NCBI GenBank assembly: GCA_041695085.1
Contig: JBGFRO010000047.1
Span: 65,006 to 129,005 of the forward strand
Direction of reading: 5' to 3'
Source of the DNA: DYFT01 sp041695085
GTDB taxonomy: Bacteria; Bacteroidota; Ignavibacteria; UBA10030
DNA length: 64,000 nucleotides
In this document: positions 42,994 through 52,533 of the stretch, in pieces
Layout of the letters: every line of letters begins with the position of its first letter
Position numbering within the stretch: the stretch's first letter is position 1
Notes under the pieces: generated by a model
What the model was told of the DNA's origin: nothing
What the model saw: only the letters and a program-made list of their open reading frames with translations
Databases searched by the model: none
Program-made: the position numbers and the translations under genes

Positions 42994-44484
42994 ATGAACG
43001 TCCGATCTCAAATCTCGATGGTGTTTCATCTCGACAAATGCATCGGTTGTCACACGTGCAGTATCGCGTGTAAGAACATCTGGACCGACCGAAAAGGGAC
43101 GGAATACATGTGGTGGAACAACGTGGAGACAAAGCCCGGCACCGGCTTCCCCACGAAATGGGAAGACCAGGAAGAATATCGAGGCGGTTGGGAATTGCGT
43201 GAGGGGAAACTCGTCCTGAAATCCACGAGTAAGCTGAAGACGGTCACGAACATCTTTCACCATCCCTTCATGCCGAGCATGGATGATTACTACGAGCCGT
43301 GGACCTACAAATACGATGAGCTCTTCAACGCTCCGGAGGGGGTCGACCAACCGACGGCGCGACCCATCTCGATGGTAACCGGTGAATATATGAACGTGGA
43401 GGCAGGGCCAAATTGGGACGACGATCTGGGCGGTTCACCCATCTACGCAGAGAGCGATCCGAATTTGAAAGGTCTGAACGAGCAGCAACGTCAGCAGCTG
43501 TTCGCTGTTGAACGGCTCGTGTTCTTCTATTTCCCTCGCATCTGTAACCACTGTTTGAATCCAAGTTGCGTAGCATCGTGTCCTTCCGGAGCGCTGTATA
43601 AGCGTGGTGAAGACGGGATCGTTTTGATCGATCAAAAACGATGTCGCGGTTGGCGGGCGTGTGTGGCGGCCTGCCCCTATAAAAAGACGTTCTACAACTG
43701 GTCGACCGGAAAGTCGGAAAAGTGCGTGTTGTGTTACCCACGTCTTGAAACGGGGCAGGCGCCGGCGTGCTTTCATTCGTGTGTCGGACGCATTCGGTAC
43801 CTCGGAGTTCTTCTGTACGATGCCGACCGAATCGAAGAGGTAGCCAAACTTCCTGAAGATCAACTCATCGACGCCCAACGTTCCCTCATCTTGAATCCTC
43901 ACGATCAGGCCGTGATTGCTGCTGCGCGGGGGAACGGAATCCACGACTCCGTCATCGAGTCGGCGCAAAACTCCCCCGTCTACAAGTTCGTGAAGGAATG
44001 GAAGATTGCCCTCCCGCCCCACATCGAATATCGTACAATGCCGATGTTGTTCTATGTGCCTCCCCTTTCGCCCGTGATGGCAAATCGTGACGACGATACC
44101 GTGACCTCCGTTTCTTCCGAGTTCTTCCACGACATCCAAGAGGCGCGTGTACCACTCCAGTTTCTGGCCAATCTCTTCGGGGCCGGACATCAAGGGAAAC
44201 TGGTGTACGCGCTCAAGAAGCAGAAGGCCGTCCGCATCTATCGGCGTGCGAAGACAGTTGGGGACATGGAGCTTGCTGTCGCCGAGAAGATGCTGCTCGA
44301 AGCGGACACAAGCGTGGAGGAGGCAGAGAAGATCTACGCGCTCACCTCGCTCTGCACGTTCGAAGACCGTTTCGTCATCCCCCCCATGCACAGAGAAGAA
44401 GCCATTGAGATGATGAAAGATCCACACGAACATAGAACGGCCGTTGGATTCGGCTTTATGGAACCACCGAAGAGGGGTCTATGA
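42994..44484 (+). CDS. narH: Nitrate reductase beta subunit
   Basis: Electron-transfer subunit with four Fe-S clusters. In the 496 residues, CIGCHTCSIACK, CNHCLNPSCVASCP, CRGWRACVAACP and CVLCYPR/CFHSCVGR supply the cysteines; Trp in CRGWRAC replaces one Cys and marks the [3Fe-4S] cluster, as in all NarH. CAGGAGA precedes the ATG. The narJ start overlaps its stop. Confidence 0.97.
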   Translation: MNVRSQISMVFHLDKCIGCHTCSIACKNIWTDRKGTEYMWWNNVETKPGTGFPTKWEDQEEYRGGWELREGKLVLKSTSKLKTVTNIFHHPFMPSMDDYYEPWTYKYDELFNAPEGVDQPTARPISMVTGEYMNVEAGPNWDDDLGGSPIYAESDPNLKGLNEQQRQQLFAVERLVFFYFPRICNHCLNPSCVASCPSGALYKRGEDGIVLIDQKRCRGWRACVAACPYKKTFYNWSTGKSEKCVLCYPRLETGQAPACFHSCVGRIRYLGVLLYDADRIEEVAKLPEDQLIDAQRSLILNPHDQAVIAAARGNGIHDSVIESAQNSPVYKFVKEWKIALPPHIEYRTMPMLFYVPPLSPVMANRDDDTVTSVSSEFFHDIQEARVPLQFLANLFGAGHQGKLVYALKKQKAVRIYRRAKTVGDMELAVAEKMLLEADTSVEEAEKIYALTSLCTFEDRFVIPPMHREEAIEMMKDPHEHRTAVGFGFMEPPKRGL

Positions 44485-45041
44485 CGACGAATCGCACGCT
44501 GCTGTTTGACGCACTCGCTCGGCTCCTGGCGTATCCGCAAGCAGAATATCGCCATCACATCGATTCATGCTTTGATATGCTCGTGCGTTCCGAGTGGCTG
44601 CCTCAGGAAGCGCGAGCGGAAGCTCTCGCTTGTTTCGAGCGATTCAAAACCAGCACCGATCAACTTTCTCCTGAAGAGTGGGAGGAGTTCTATACACGCA
44701 CGTTTGACATCAATCCCGTAAGCAGTCTGGAAGTCGGATGGCATTTGTTCGGGGAGACGTATGAGCGGGGTGCGTTCCTCGTTCAGATGCGCGATCTGCT
44801 GCGTCGTACCGGGGTCGAGGAATCGACAGAATTGCCCGATCACATCACGCATGTTCTCTTAGCGCTCGGACGGTTGGAGGAGAAGGAGCTTTCCGACTTT
44901 GTGACGATGCGGTTGGAAAAGGGGCTGGACAAGATCGACGAGGCGTTTGCTGTTCACGACAATCCATACTCAGATCTGCTTTGTGTGGTTCGGTGCGTTA
45001 CCTGCGGCGCCGTTCCCTCAATGAAGGAGCATAGCGAATGA
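44481..45041 (+). CDS. narJ: Nitrate reductase assembly chaperone
   Basis: The 186-residue helical protein is a TorD/NarJ-type chaperone that helps insert the molybdenum cofactor in NarG. The region EEFYTRTFDINPVSSLEVGWHLFGE with the typical Y-(V/T)-x-x-F-D pattern is recognisable. ATGA overlaps at both ends bind it to narH and narI. Confidence 0.94.
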   Translation: MTTNRTLLFDALARLLAYPQAEYRHHIDSCFDMLVRSEWLPQEARAEALACFERFKTSTDQLSPEEWEEFYTRTFDINPVSSLEVGWHLFGETYERGAFLVQMRDLLRRTGVEESTELPDHITHVLLALGRLEEKELSDFVTMRLEKGLDKIDEAFAVHDNPYSDLLCVVRCVTCGAVPSMKEHSE

Positions 45042-45748
45042 TCAACTTCGGTCCATTTGTTCTCGATACCGTGCTGTTCGTTGTCTTCCCGTACGTTTCC
45101 ATCGTCCTCTTCTTGCTTGTTTCCATCCGGCGCTATCGTTCCGAAGCGTTCACATTTTCGAGCCTTTCTTCTCAGTTCCTCGAAAACAAGCAACATTTTT
45201 GGGGACTTGTGCCGTTTCACTACGGCATTATTGTCGTTCTCGTCGGACACGTTGTCGCGTTCCTGTTCCCGCGAGAGATCTTGTGGTGGAATAGCCATCC
45301 GGCTCGGCTGTACATCCTCGAGGCGTCCGCGTTTGTTGCAGCCCTTCTCTGCATGGTCGGATTGGTCAGCATCATCATCCGGAGGCTGTCCGATCCGAAG
45401 CTCAAGAAAGTGACCAGCGTTGCCGACTGGGTGATCTTCGGCAACTTCGTCGTGCAGATTCTCAGTGGATTGTATGTGGCGATCTTCCATAGTTGGGGAT
45501 CATCGTGGTTCGCATCGCTCGCGGCACCGTATCTCTGGTCTCTTGTCACACTGACGCCGGACATTGCATACGTCACTGCCATGCCGTGGATGGTGAAGCT
45601 CCACATCGTCAGCGCTTACACGATGATCGCGTTCGCGCCGTTTACTCGTCTCGTTCACATCCTGGTTGTTCCAAATCCCTATCTCTGGCGCAAACCACAG
45701 GTCGTGCGGTGGTATCGGATCGGGAAGCTTGCCCACAGGAGTCGTTAG
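45038..45748 (+). CDS. narI: Nitrate reductase gamma subunit (cytochrome b)
   Basis: The 236-residue membrane protein has five helices and binds two b hemes through histidines in HYGIIVVLVGHVV and KLHIVSAYTMIAF/TRLVHILV. It oxidises quinol and passes electrons to NarH. The C-terminus ends in a short basic tail. Confidence 0.95.
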   Translation: MINFGPFVLDTVLFVVFPYVSIVLFLLVSIRRYRSEAFTFSSLSSQFLENKQHFWGLVPFHYGIIVVLVGHVVAFLFPREILWWNSHPARLYILEASAFVAALLCMVGLVSIIIRRLSDPKLKKVTSVADWVIFGNFVVQILSGLYVAIFHSWGSSWFASLAAPYLWSLVTLTPDIAYVTAMPWMVKLHIVSAYTMIAFAPFTRLVHILVVPNPYLWRKPQVVRWYRIGKLAHRSR

Positions 45749-45772
45749 ATCACTCATTCCAAGACGCGCTCC

Positions 45773-47386
45773 ATGTCACTCAAAAAGCCCGAACTGATCG
45801 ATTTCTCGCAGGAACGCATCCGCGTTCTCCACTTCACGTGGATTGCTTTCTTCATCAGCTTCTACATCTGGTTCAATATGGCTCCGCTCGCAACGACAAT
45901 GTTGCGAGAATTGAACTGGCTCACTCCAGAGCATGTTAAGATTCTAGCTATCGTCAACGTTGCGCTAACCATTCCAGCGCGTATTCTTGTCGGGGCGCTG
46001 ATCGACAAATACGGACCACGCGTCGTGTTCTCGGGACTGCTCATCACGATGTCTCTTCCCACGTTCGTGTTTGCATTTGGCGATTCCTTTCTGCAGTTGC
46101 TCGTAGCACGTTTCGTTTTGGGGTCGGTGGGTGCGAGTTTCGTGATTGGCATTCGGATGGTCTCTCAGTGGTTTCCGCCGAAAATGATTGGCCGCGCAGA
46201 GGGATTTTATGCAGGGTGGGGGAACTTCGGTTCGGCGTGGGCGGCAATCACCCTGCCTTGGATAGCACTGACCGTGATGCCTCAGATGTTTGGTGTGGAA
46301 GAAGACGGGTGGCGTTGGGCTTTGTTTATCAACGGCGTTGTGTCGTTTGCATACGGTATCTTTTATTACTTTGCTGTTCGCGATACACCACACGGAAAGG
46401 CATTCGTAGGTGTGAAAAAGACTCAACCGCTCGTGGTGACGTCGTACGGTGACCTCGTTCAATACTTGTTGTGGTCCTTTCCACTTGTCGGGGCGCTCGG
46501 CCTTCTTGCGTGGCGCATCAGTAAGATCCCGCTGACGCTCGATGACGGTACAACCATCACCCTCATTCCCGATTCCTACCTATACGCTGTCTATGGCCTG
46601 CTGGCGCTGATGTACATCGCGCATTGCATTAAAACACTCCACGTCAACTTACCTGTACTGAAGAAAGGTGTTCCCGAGCACGAGAAATATCCGTTCAACA
46701 GCGTTGCAGCGCTCAACACCACGTACATCGCCAACTTCGGGGCCGAATTGGCTGTTGTGTCAATGCTGCCTGCTTTTTTTGAGAGCACGTTTTCAGTCGG
46801 CCCGGAGTTTGCCGGACTCGTTGCCTCTTCGTTCGCATTCGTCAACCTGTTTGCTCGCCCGCTCGGCGGCCTGCTTTCCGATACGATGAGAAACCGGAAG
46901 GTTGTGATGAGTATTTATATGTTCGGCATTGCGTTGGGCTTTTTCGGAATGGCATTTATCAACGAGGCGTGGCCTATTTGGGTGGCCGTCGCCATCACGA
47001 TCGCCTGCTCGGTGTTCGTGCAGGGAGCGGAGGGGGCAACGTTTGCCATCATCCCGCTGATCAAGAAACCGCTTACCGGCCAGATCGCGGGAATGGCCGG
47101 CGCATACGGGAACGTCGGAGCAGTTCTCTACCTCATTCTCTACTCGCTCGTCGATCCACAAACGTTCTTCTTCGTTCTTGCCGGCGGTGCGGCGTTCAGT
47201 TTTCTCTACTGTCTAATCTTCTTAGTAGAACCGAAAGGCTCGTTTGCAGAAACGGATGAACAGACTTCCATTGAGATGATCCCTCCGGCACATCAAACGG
47301 CTGTGTTGGCCCAACCCGCCGTTCAACCGGTGACGATCGTAGAGAGCAAAGGCTCGTTCCGCGACTCATCGAAGAGCCCTCAATAA
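45773..47386 (+). CDS. narK: Nitrate/nitrite transporter, NarK family (long form)
   Basis: The 537-residue protein is a major-facilitator transporter with twelve helices, starting with WIAFFISFYIWFNMAPLATT (NarK1-like). A loop between helices 6 and 7 (about 210-300) includes two extra hydrophobic stretches, and the C-terminal tail of about 50 residues is hydrophilic. It is 24 bases after narI. Proton-nitrate symport is typical for this branch, but the mode cannot be read here. Confidence 0.9.
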   Translation: MSLKKPELIDFSQERIRVLHFTWIAFFISFYIWFNMAPLATTMLRELNWLTPEHVKILAIVNVALTIPARILVGALIDKYGPRVVFSGLLITMSLPTFVFAFGDSFLQLLVARFVLGSVGASFVIGIRMVSQWFPPKMIGRAEGFYAGWGNFGSAWAAITLPWIALTVMPQMFGVEEDGWRWALFINGVVSFAYGIFYYFAVRDTPHGKAFVGVKKTQPLVVTSYGDLVQYLLWSFPLVGALGLLAWRISKIPLTLDDGTTITLIPDSYLYAVYGLLALMYIAHCIKTLHVNLPVLKKGVPEHEKYPFNSVAALNTTYIANFGAELAVVSMLPAFFESTFSVGPEFAGLVASSFAFVNLFARPLGGLLSDTMRNRKVVMSIYMFGIALGFFGMAFINEAWPIWVAVAITIACSVFVQGAEGATFAIIPLIKKPLTGQIAGMAGAYGNVGAVLYLILYSLVDPQTFFFVLAGGAAFSFLYCLIFLVEPKGSFAETDEQTSIEMIPPAHQTAVLAQPAVQPVTIVESKGSFRDSSKSPQ

Positions 47387-47398
47387 GGAATACGACGT

Positions 47399-48730
47399 AT
47401 GTCCTACCTGCAACGCTGGGAACCGGAGAACGAACAATTCTGGAATGAAAAGGCCAAGAGGATCGCCTGGCGAACGCTGTTCATCACCACGGTGGCCCTT
47501 GTACTTTCCTTTGCTACCTGGTTTATGATGAGCGCGATCGTCGTGCGTCTTCCGCAGGTCGGATTTCAGTTCGATACGATGCAGTTGTTCTGGCTTGCTG
47601 CCATGCCGGGACTTGCAGGGGGGACGTTCCGAATTATGCATACGTTTCTCATCCCCATCTTCGGAACGAGACACGTGATCACCTACTCGACTCTGCTGAA
47701 GCTTCTTCCGTGTCTCGGCATCGGCTTCGCTGTCATGCATCCGGAAACACCGTACTGGGCTTTCCTCCTCCTCGCGTTTTCTGCCGGTTTCGGTGGGGGG
47801 GATTTTTCTTCGTTTATGCCGAGCACAAGCATCTTCTTTCCAAAACGATTGCAGGGAACCGCGCTCGGTATTCAGGCGGGGATCGGAAATTTCGGTGTGA
47901 GTTTGGCGCAATTTTTGACACCGTGGATGATCGGATTTGCAGCGTTCGGTGTTGTGGGAGGCGAGCCACAAGTCATGACGCGAGGGGGTGTAACAAGCTA
48001 TATGTGGCTTCAAAATGCAGCGTTCATTTACGTCCCGTTTCTCGTGCTGATGACAGTTCTCGCTTGGATTTACTTGCGCAGCGTTCCGGTCCGCGCATCG
48101 TTCCGCGAACAGCTCGATATCTTCCGCAACAAGCATACGTGGTTTTGCACCATCACCTACGTAATGACGTTCGGCTCCTTTTCGGGATTTTCTGCCGCCT
48201 TTCCGTTATTGATCAAAACGGTCTATGGCCAATTTCCGAATGCGCCGGACCCTCTTGCGTATGCATTTCTCGGTCCGCTCATCGGTTCCGTAGCACGTGT
48301 GGCAGCGGGACCGATTTCCGACAAAGTGGGTGGAGCGATCCTCACTCACTTCGTCGGTATTGGTTTGATCATCTCTATTGTGGTGATGGCGGTGGGAGGG
48401 TTGTTGTCGCCAACCTCACTTGATTCTTTTCCGGCGTTTGTGGGCCTGATGTTGGTGATCTTTCTTCTGACAGGAGTCGGCAATGCCTCGACGTTCCGTC
48501 AGTATCCCATCATCTTTTCACATTCACCGCGGCAAGGAGCAGGTGTGATCGGATGGACAGCGGCGGTGGCGGCCTACGGCCCCTTCGTGTTCGCGACACT
48601 GATCGGTCTCGTGATCACGGAATTTGGATCGGCAGCTCCCTTTTTCTATGGAATTGCCCTCTACTATGTCGCAGCAACAGGCATCAATTGGTGGTACTAC
48701 ACACGCAAGGGTTGTGAGAAACCGAGTTGA
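47399..48730 (+). CDS. narK: Second NarK-family nitrate/nitrite transporter
   Basis: The 443-residue twelve-helix protein begins with ATWFMMSAIVVRLPQVGFQF, typical of NarK2 nitrate/nitrite antiporters, and has GTFRIMHTFLIPIFGTR and AGIGNFGVSLAQF motifs. AAGGAA stands before the ATG. Two adjacent transporters of different branches are common in nar operons and probably split nitrate import and nitrite export. Confidence 0.9.
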   Translation: MSYLQRWEPENEQFWNEKAKRIAWRTLFITTVALVLSFATWFMMSAIVVRLPQVGFQFDTMQLFWLAAMPGLAGGTFRIMHTFLIPIFGTRHVITYSTLLKLLPCLGIGFAVMHPETPYWAFLLLAFSAGFGGGDFSSFMPSTSIFFPKRLQGTALGIQAGIGNFGVSLAQFLTPWMIGFAAFGVVGGEPQVMTRGGVTSYMWLQNAAFIYVPFLVLMTVLAWIYLRSVPVRASFREQLDIFRNKHTWFCTITYVMTFGSFSGFSAAFPLLIKTVYGQFPNAPDPLAYAFLGPLIGSVARVAAGPISDKVGGAILTHFVGIGLIISIVVMAVGGLLSPTSLDSFPAFVGLMLVIFLLTGVGNASTFRQYPIIFSHSPRQGAGVIGWTAAVAAYGPFVFATLIGLVITEFGSAAPFFYGIALYYVAATGINWWYYTRKGCEKPS

Positions 48731-48820
48731 GCGATGGCTGCTGAATTCTTGAACAAGTGTTTCCGACAACCACAGAGCCTGAGCTAATAGATCAAGATTC
48801 GTGTTAGGGAAAAACCTTCG

Positions 48821-49486
48821 ATGAAGCTACTGAACAACAGAATGACAACCGTCGTGCTCCTGGTAGCTGTGGTGTTGACCATGAGCGTCTTCTTCACCTC
48901 TTTTACTTCCAACATGCGGCTGCCGGATAATCATCAGGGCTTTGAGCCCGTTCAACCCATTGCGTACTCTCATCGGCTGCACGCCGGAGAGCTGGGGATC
49001 GATTGTTTGCACTGTCATGGTGGTGCAGAGCAGAGCCGGACAGCCGGCATTCCGCCGGCGAGCACCTGTATGAATTGTCATCAGTTCGTCACAGCCTCCA
49101 TCCTCTCCGTCCGTGAAGAGGACAAGCTCGCAGCGAAGGAATCGAGGCCGCCGCGGAAAATCGTTTCGCCCGATCTTCAAAAACTCTATCGGGCGGTCGG
49201 TTTGAACGAGATGGGAGAACGGGATATTTCTTTAACCGCCGAGGGGATTGAATGGATTCGCGTTCACAGCTTGCCGAGCTTTGTGTACTTCAACCACAGC
49301 GCGCACGTGAACTCGGGCGTCGCATGCCAAACCTGTCATGGTAACGTTGAAACGATGGAGAGAGTGCGTCAGGTATCCGATCTCTCCATGGGGTGGTGTG
49401 TGAACTGTCATCGCGACGCCAACGCCAACGGCATCAACGCCAAACCCGTGAACGCCTCGATTGATTGTGATGCTTGCCACCATTGA
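48821..49486 (+). CDS. actA: Alternative Complex III subunit A (pentaheme cytochrome c)
   Basis: The 221-residue protein has one N-terminal helix (about 7-25) and five heme motifs: CLHCH, CMNCH, CQTCH, CVNCH and CDACH. ActA is the pentaheme subunit of the quinol:cytochrome c oxidoreductase ACIII. It is the first of six act genes here and lies 90 bases after the second narK. Confidence 0.93.
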   Translation: MKLLNNRMTTVVLLVAVVLTMSVFFTSFTSNMRLPDNHQGFEPVQPIAYSHRLHAGELGIDCLHCHGGAEQSRTAGIPPASTCMNCHQFVTASILSVREEDKLAAKESRPPRKIVSPDLQKLYRAVGLNEMGERDISLTAEGIEWIRVHSLPSFVYFNHSAHVNSGVACQTCHGNVETMERVRQVSDLSMGWCVNCHRDANANGINAKPVNASIDCDACHH

Positions 49487-49539
49487 ACTTGATGACAGTT
49501 CCTCGCTCGGATGTTTGAACAGGGACTTAGGGAGATCCC

Positions 49540-52533
49540 ATGAAAGATCACCTTCATACAAGTGAAGATCAACTTAACCTGCCGGAAGAATTCAGCCGTC
49601 GCTCGTTTCTGAAGCTCGCAGGATTTACGTTCGCAGGCGGAGTTCTTGCGGGATGTCAACAATCGAACCTCGAGAAAGCAATTCCCCACCTAATCAAGCC
49701 GGAGGAGTTGGTGCCCGGAGTTCCTCTGTGGTATGCCTCGACGTGTGCGGGTTGCTCGGCAGGGTGTGGCGTTCTTGTGAAGACGCGAGATGGAAGACCG
49801 ATCAAACTCGAAGGGAATCCCGAGCATCCCATCTCCCGCGGTGGGTTGTGCGCTGTGGGACAAGCTTCGTTGCTCGGACTTTACGACTCCCAGCGGCTTG
49901 GCGCCCCGCTCGCGCACGGAAAGGAGTCAACCTGGGAACAAGTAGATGCTGCGATAAAGGCGGAGTTAGAAGGGATCCGCAAGCGCAATGGCGCCGTGCG
50001 GTTCCTGACAGGAACGATCACCAGTCCCACCACAAACGAGCTCGTTCGCCGGTTCCTCTCAACGTTTAAGGATGCGCGCCACGTTGTGTATGATCCGGTT
50101 TCATCTTCCGCGCTCCTCGACGCGCACGAACGCACCCACGGAGTTCGTGCGTTGCCTCAGTTCCGGTTGGAGAAGGCGACAACGATCGTCAGTTTGAATG
50201 CAGACTTCTTGGGTACGTGGCTCTCTCCTGTTGAGTTTACGAAGGCGTACCGACAAGGCAGGTCATTGCAAGGAACACCACCGGTCTTTTCCTATCACAC
50301 TCAGTTTGAATCACGACTCTCCATCACGGGCAGCAATGCGGACGAGCGAGTCTCTGTCTCCCCTGTGGAGCTCGCCCATGTTGCCTCCCGGCTCCTCTCC
50401 CTCCTCACTGAACGAGCTGGGAGGAGGCTGCCCGTGGCTGTCCCTTTACTCGACGAACGACTCGAACGCTGCACAACAGAGTGCGTTGAACGGCTCTGGA
50501 GAACGAAAGGTAAAAGTCTCGTTGTGTGCGGTGTGAATGATGTTGCAATTCAGGTTGTCGTCAACGCAATCAACGAGGTGCTCGGCAACTACGGTAGTAC
50601 GATCGATTTGAATCGTTCATCCTATCAAGCACAGGGCAATGATACGGACCTGGCGAAACTGCTCGATGAGATAAGAAGCGGAAACGTCTCCGCGCTCTTC
50701 GTCGATGGAGTGAATCCATTCTACGATCTTCCCGGCGCACAGGAGCTTGCAGCGGCGTGTGAAACCATCCCTTTGCCCGTGAGCTTCGGCGAGCGGAATG
50801 ATGAAACCGCCGAGCACATGCACTACGTCTTGCCACAGCCGCACGAGTTGGAACGGTGGAACGACTCGGAAGCGATTGCTGGCATCGTCTCCCTCACACA
50901 ACCAACGATCCAACCGCTCCGGCCTGCCCGACCGCTCATGGAGACGATCAGCATCTGGATGGGGACGAAGGAAAGTGCATACAACCTGATACGCGCCGAA
51001 TGGGAAAGATCGATCTTCAAACGCCAGACCCGCGAACAATCATTCACACAGTTCTGGAACAAAACGCTCCATGATGGATTTGCCATTGTCGAGCCGAAGC
51101 GGCAAGCGGTTTCGTCATTCAATCCCGCAGCTGTTGCAGAATCGCTGCGGCAGTTATCCACTCAATCGCTCCAGCAGAAGTTGTTCGTCGAGCTCCATGC
51201 CTCTTCAACAATATTGGATGGTCGCCACGCTCACAACGCGTGGCTTCAGGAGCTCCCCGATCCCGTCACGAAAATTGTGTGGGACAACGTCGCGTCCCTC
51301 TCACGCAAACGCGCAGAATCTCTAAATCTCCATGAAGGCGACGTCGTGAGATTGAACAGGGAAGGAGGAAGGGTTATCGAGTTGCCCATTCACATTCAGC
51401 AGGGACACCAAGATGATGTGATCTCGGTTTCTTTAGGATACGGAAGAAAGGGAACAGACCGATTTCATCATGTCAACCCAAAATGGTTGCAGGCAAAGCC
51501 GACAGTGGAGAAAGGCGGGACGGTCGGAACCAATGCAGCACCACTGCTTGAATGGAAGGGGAAGACGCTCAGCTACTTCGTTTCTGGTATCGAAGTGGAG
51601 AGGACAGGAACGAATCGACAGATCGCCGTTACGCAAGAGTACGACTTTCTCACCAATCCGAATCTGTTGGGCGAATCTTCGGGCGAAAAGCGCAATATCA
51701 TTCAGCAGGCCTCACTCGCAACATTCGTCGCGAATCCTTCCGCGGGCAGTTTTCCCAAACCGCCGCTCGATTCTTTGTGGCCTGAGGAACACACCTATCC
51801 CGGTCATCGATGGGGCATGGTCATCGACTTGACCGCCTGCACGGGCTGTTCAGCATGCGTCATCAGCTGTCAGGTGGAGAACAACATACCGGTGGTGGGA
51901 AAGGATGAAGTTGCCCGGAATCGTGAACTTCAGTGGTTGCGGATCGATCGCTACTATGAGGAAGAGGGAGAGACTCTCCGCGTTGCGCATCAGCCGATGC
52001 TGTGTCAGCATTGCGGCAACGCACCGTGCGAGACGGTATGTCCCGTGCTTGCCACGGTGCACAATTCAGAGGGATTGAATCAACAGGTTTACAACCGGTG
52101 CGTCGGTACTCGGTATTGTGCCAACAACTGTCCCTACAAGGTGAGGCATTTCAATTGGTTTCAGTATCCCCGAGGCGATGAGATTGCCAGGATGGTATTG
52201 AATCCGGATGTGACGGTGCGGGATCGGGGAGTGATGGAGAAATGCACCTTCTGCGTTCAACGTATTCAACTTGCCAAGATTGAAGCCAAAAACGAAGGAA
52301 GAGCGTTGAGGGATGGAGATGTGAAGTCGGCTTGCCAGCAATCTTGTCCTGCCGATGCGATCATCTTTGGAGATGTGAACGATCCGAACAGCGAAGTGTC
52401 ACGCAAAATGAAAGATCCGCGAACGTACCGGGTCTTGGAGGAGCTTGGTGTTCGTCCGTCGATAGGTTATATGACGTTGGTACGAAACAGCGACGGAATT
52501 GCCGTTGCGGAAGGAGGTATGAAGAATGGCTGA
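49540..52533 (+). CDS. actB: Alternative Complex III subunit B (Fe-S, molybdopterin-like fold)
   Basis: The 997-residue protein carries a twin-arginine leader (RRSFLKLAGFTFAGG) with a lipobox-like LAGC, a molybdopterin-oxidoreductase-like domain (about 60-690; such domains in ACIII lack the Mo cofactor), and a C-terminal ferredoxin-like domain with CTGCSACVISC, CQHCGNAPCETVCP, CANNCPYK and CTFCVQRI. ActB holds the Fe-S chain of ACIII. The start ATG follows AGGGAGA. Confidence 0.94.
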   Translation: MKDHLHTSEDQLNLPEEFSRRSFLKLAGFTFAGGVLAGCQQSNLEKAIPHLIKPEELVPGVPLWYASTCAGCSAGCGVLVKTRDGRPIKLEGNPEHPISRGGLCAVGQASLLGLYDSQRLGAPLAHGKESTWEQVDAAIKAELEGIRKRNGAVRFLTGTITSPTTNELVRRFLSTFKDARHVVYDPVSSSALLDAHERTHGVRALPQFRLEKATTIVSLNADFLGTWLSPVEFTKAYRQGRSLQGTPPVFSYHTQFESRLSITGSNADERVSVSPVELAHVASRLLSLLTERAGRRLPVAVPLLDERLERCTTECVERLWRTKGKSLVVCGVNDVAIQVVVNAINEVLGNYGSTIDLNRSSYQAQGNDTDLAKLLDEIRSGNVSALFVDGVNPFYDLPGAQELAAACETIPLPVSFGERNDETAEHMHYVLPQPHELERWNDSEAIAGIVSLTQPTIQPLRPARPLMETISIWMGTKESAYNLIRAEWERSIFKRQTREQSFTQFWNKTLHDGFAIVEPKRQAVSSFNPAAVAESLRQLSTQSLQQKLFVELHASSTILDGRHAHNAWLQELPDPVTKIVWDNVASLSRKRAESLNLHEGDVVRLNREGGRVIELPIHIQQGHQDDVISVSLGYGRKGTDRFHHVNPKWLQAKPTVEKGGTVGTNAAPLLEWKGKTLSYFVSGIEVERTGTNRQIAVTQEYDFLTNPNLLGESSGEKRNIIQQASLATFVANPSAGSFPKPPLDSLWPEEHTYPGHRWGMVIDLTACTGCSACVISCQVENNIPVVGKDEVARNRELQWLRIDRYYEEEGETLRVAHQPMLCQHCGNAPCETVCPVLATVHNSEGLNQQVYNRCVGTRYCANNCPYKVRHFNWFQYPRGDEIARMVLNPDVTVRDRGVMEKCTFCVQRIQLAKIEAKNEGRALRDGDVKSACQQSCPADAIIFGDVNDPNSEVSRKMKDPRTYRVLEELGVRPSIGYMTLVRNSDGIAVAEGGMKNG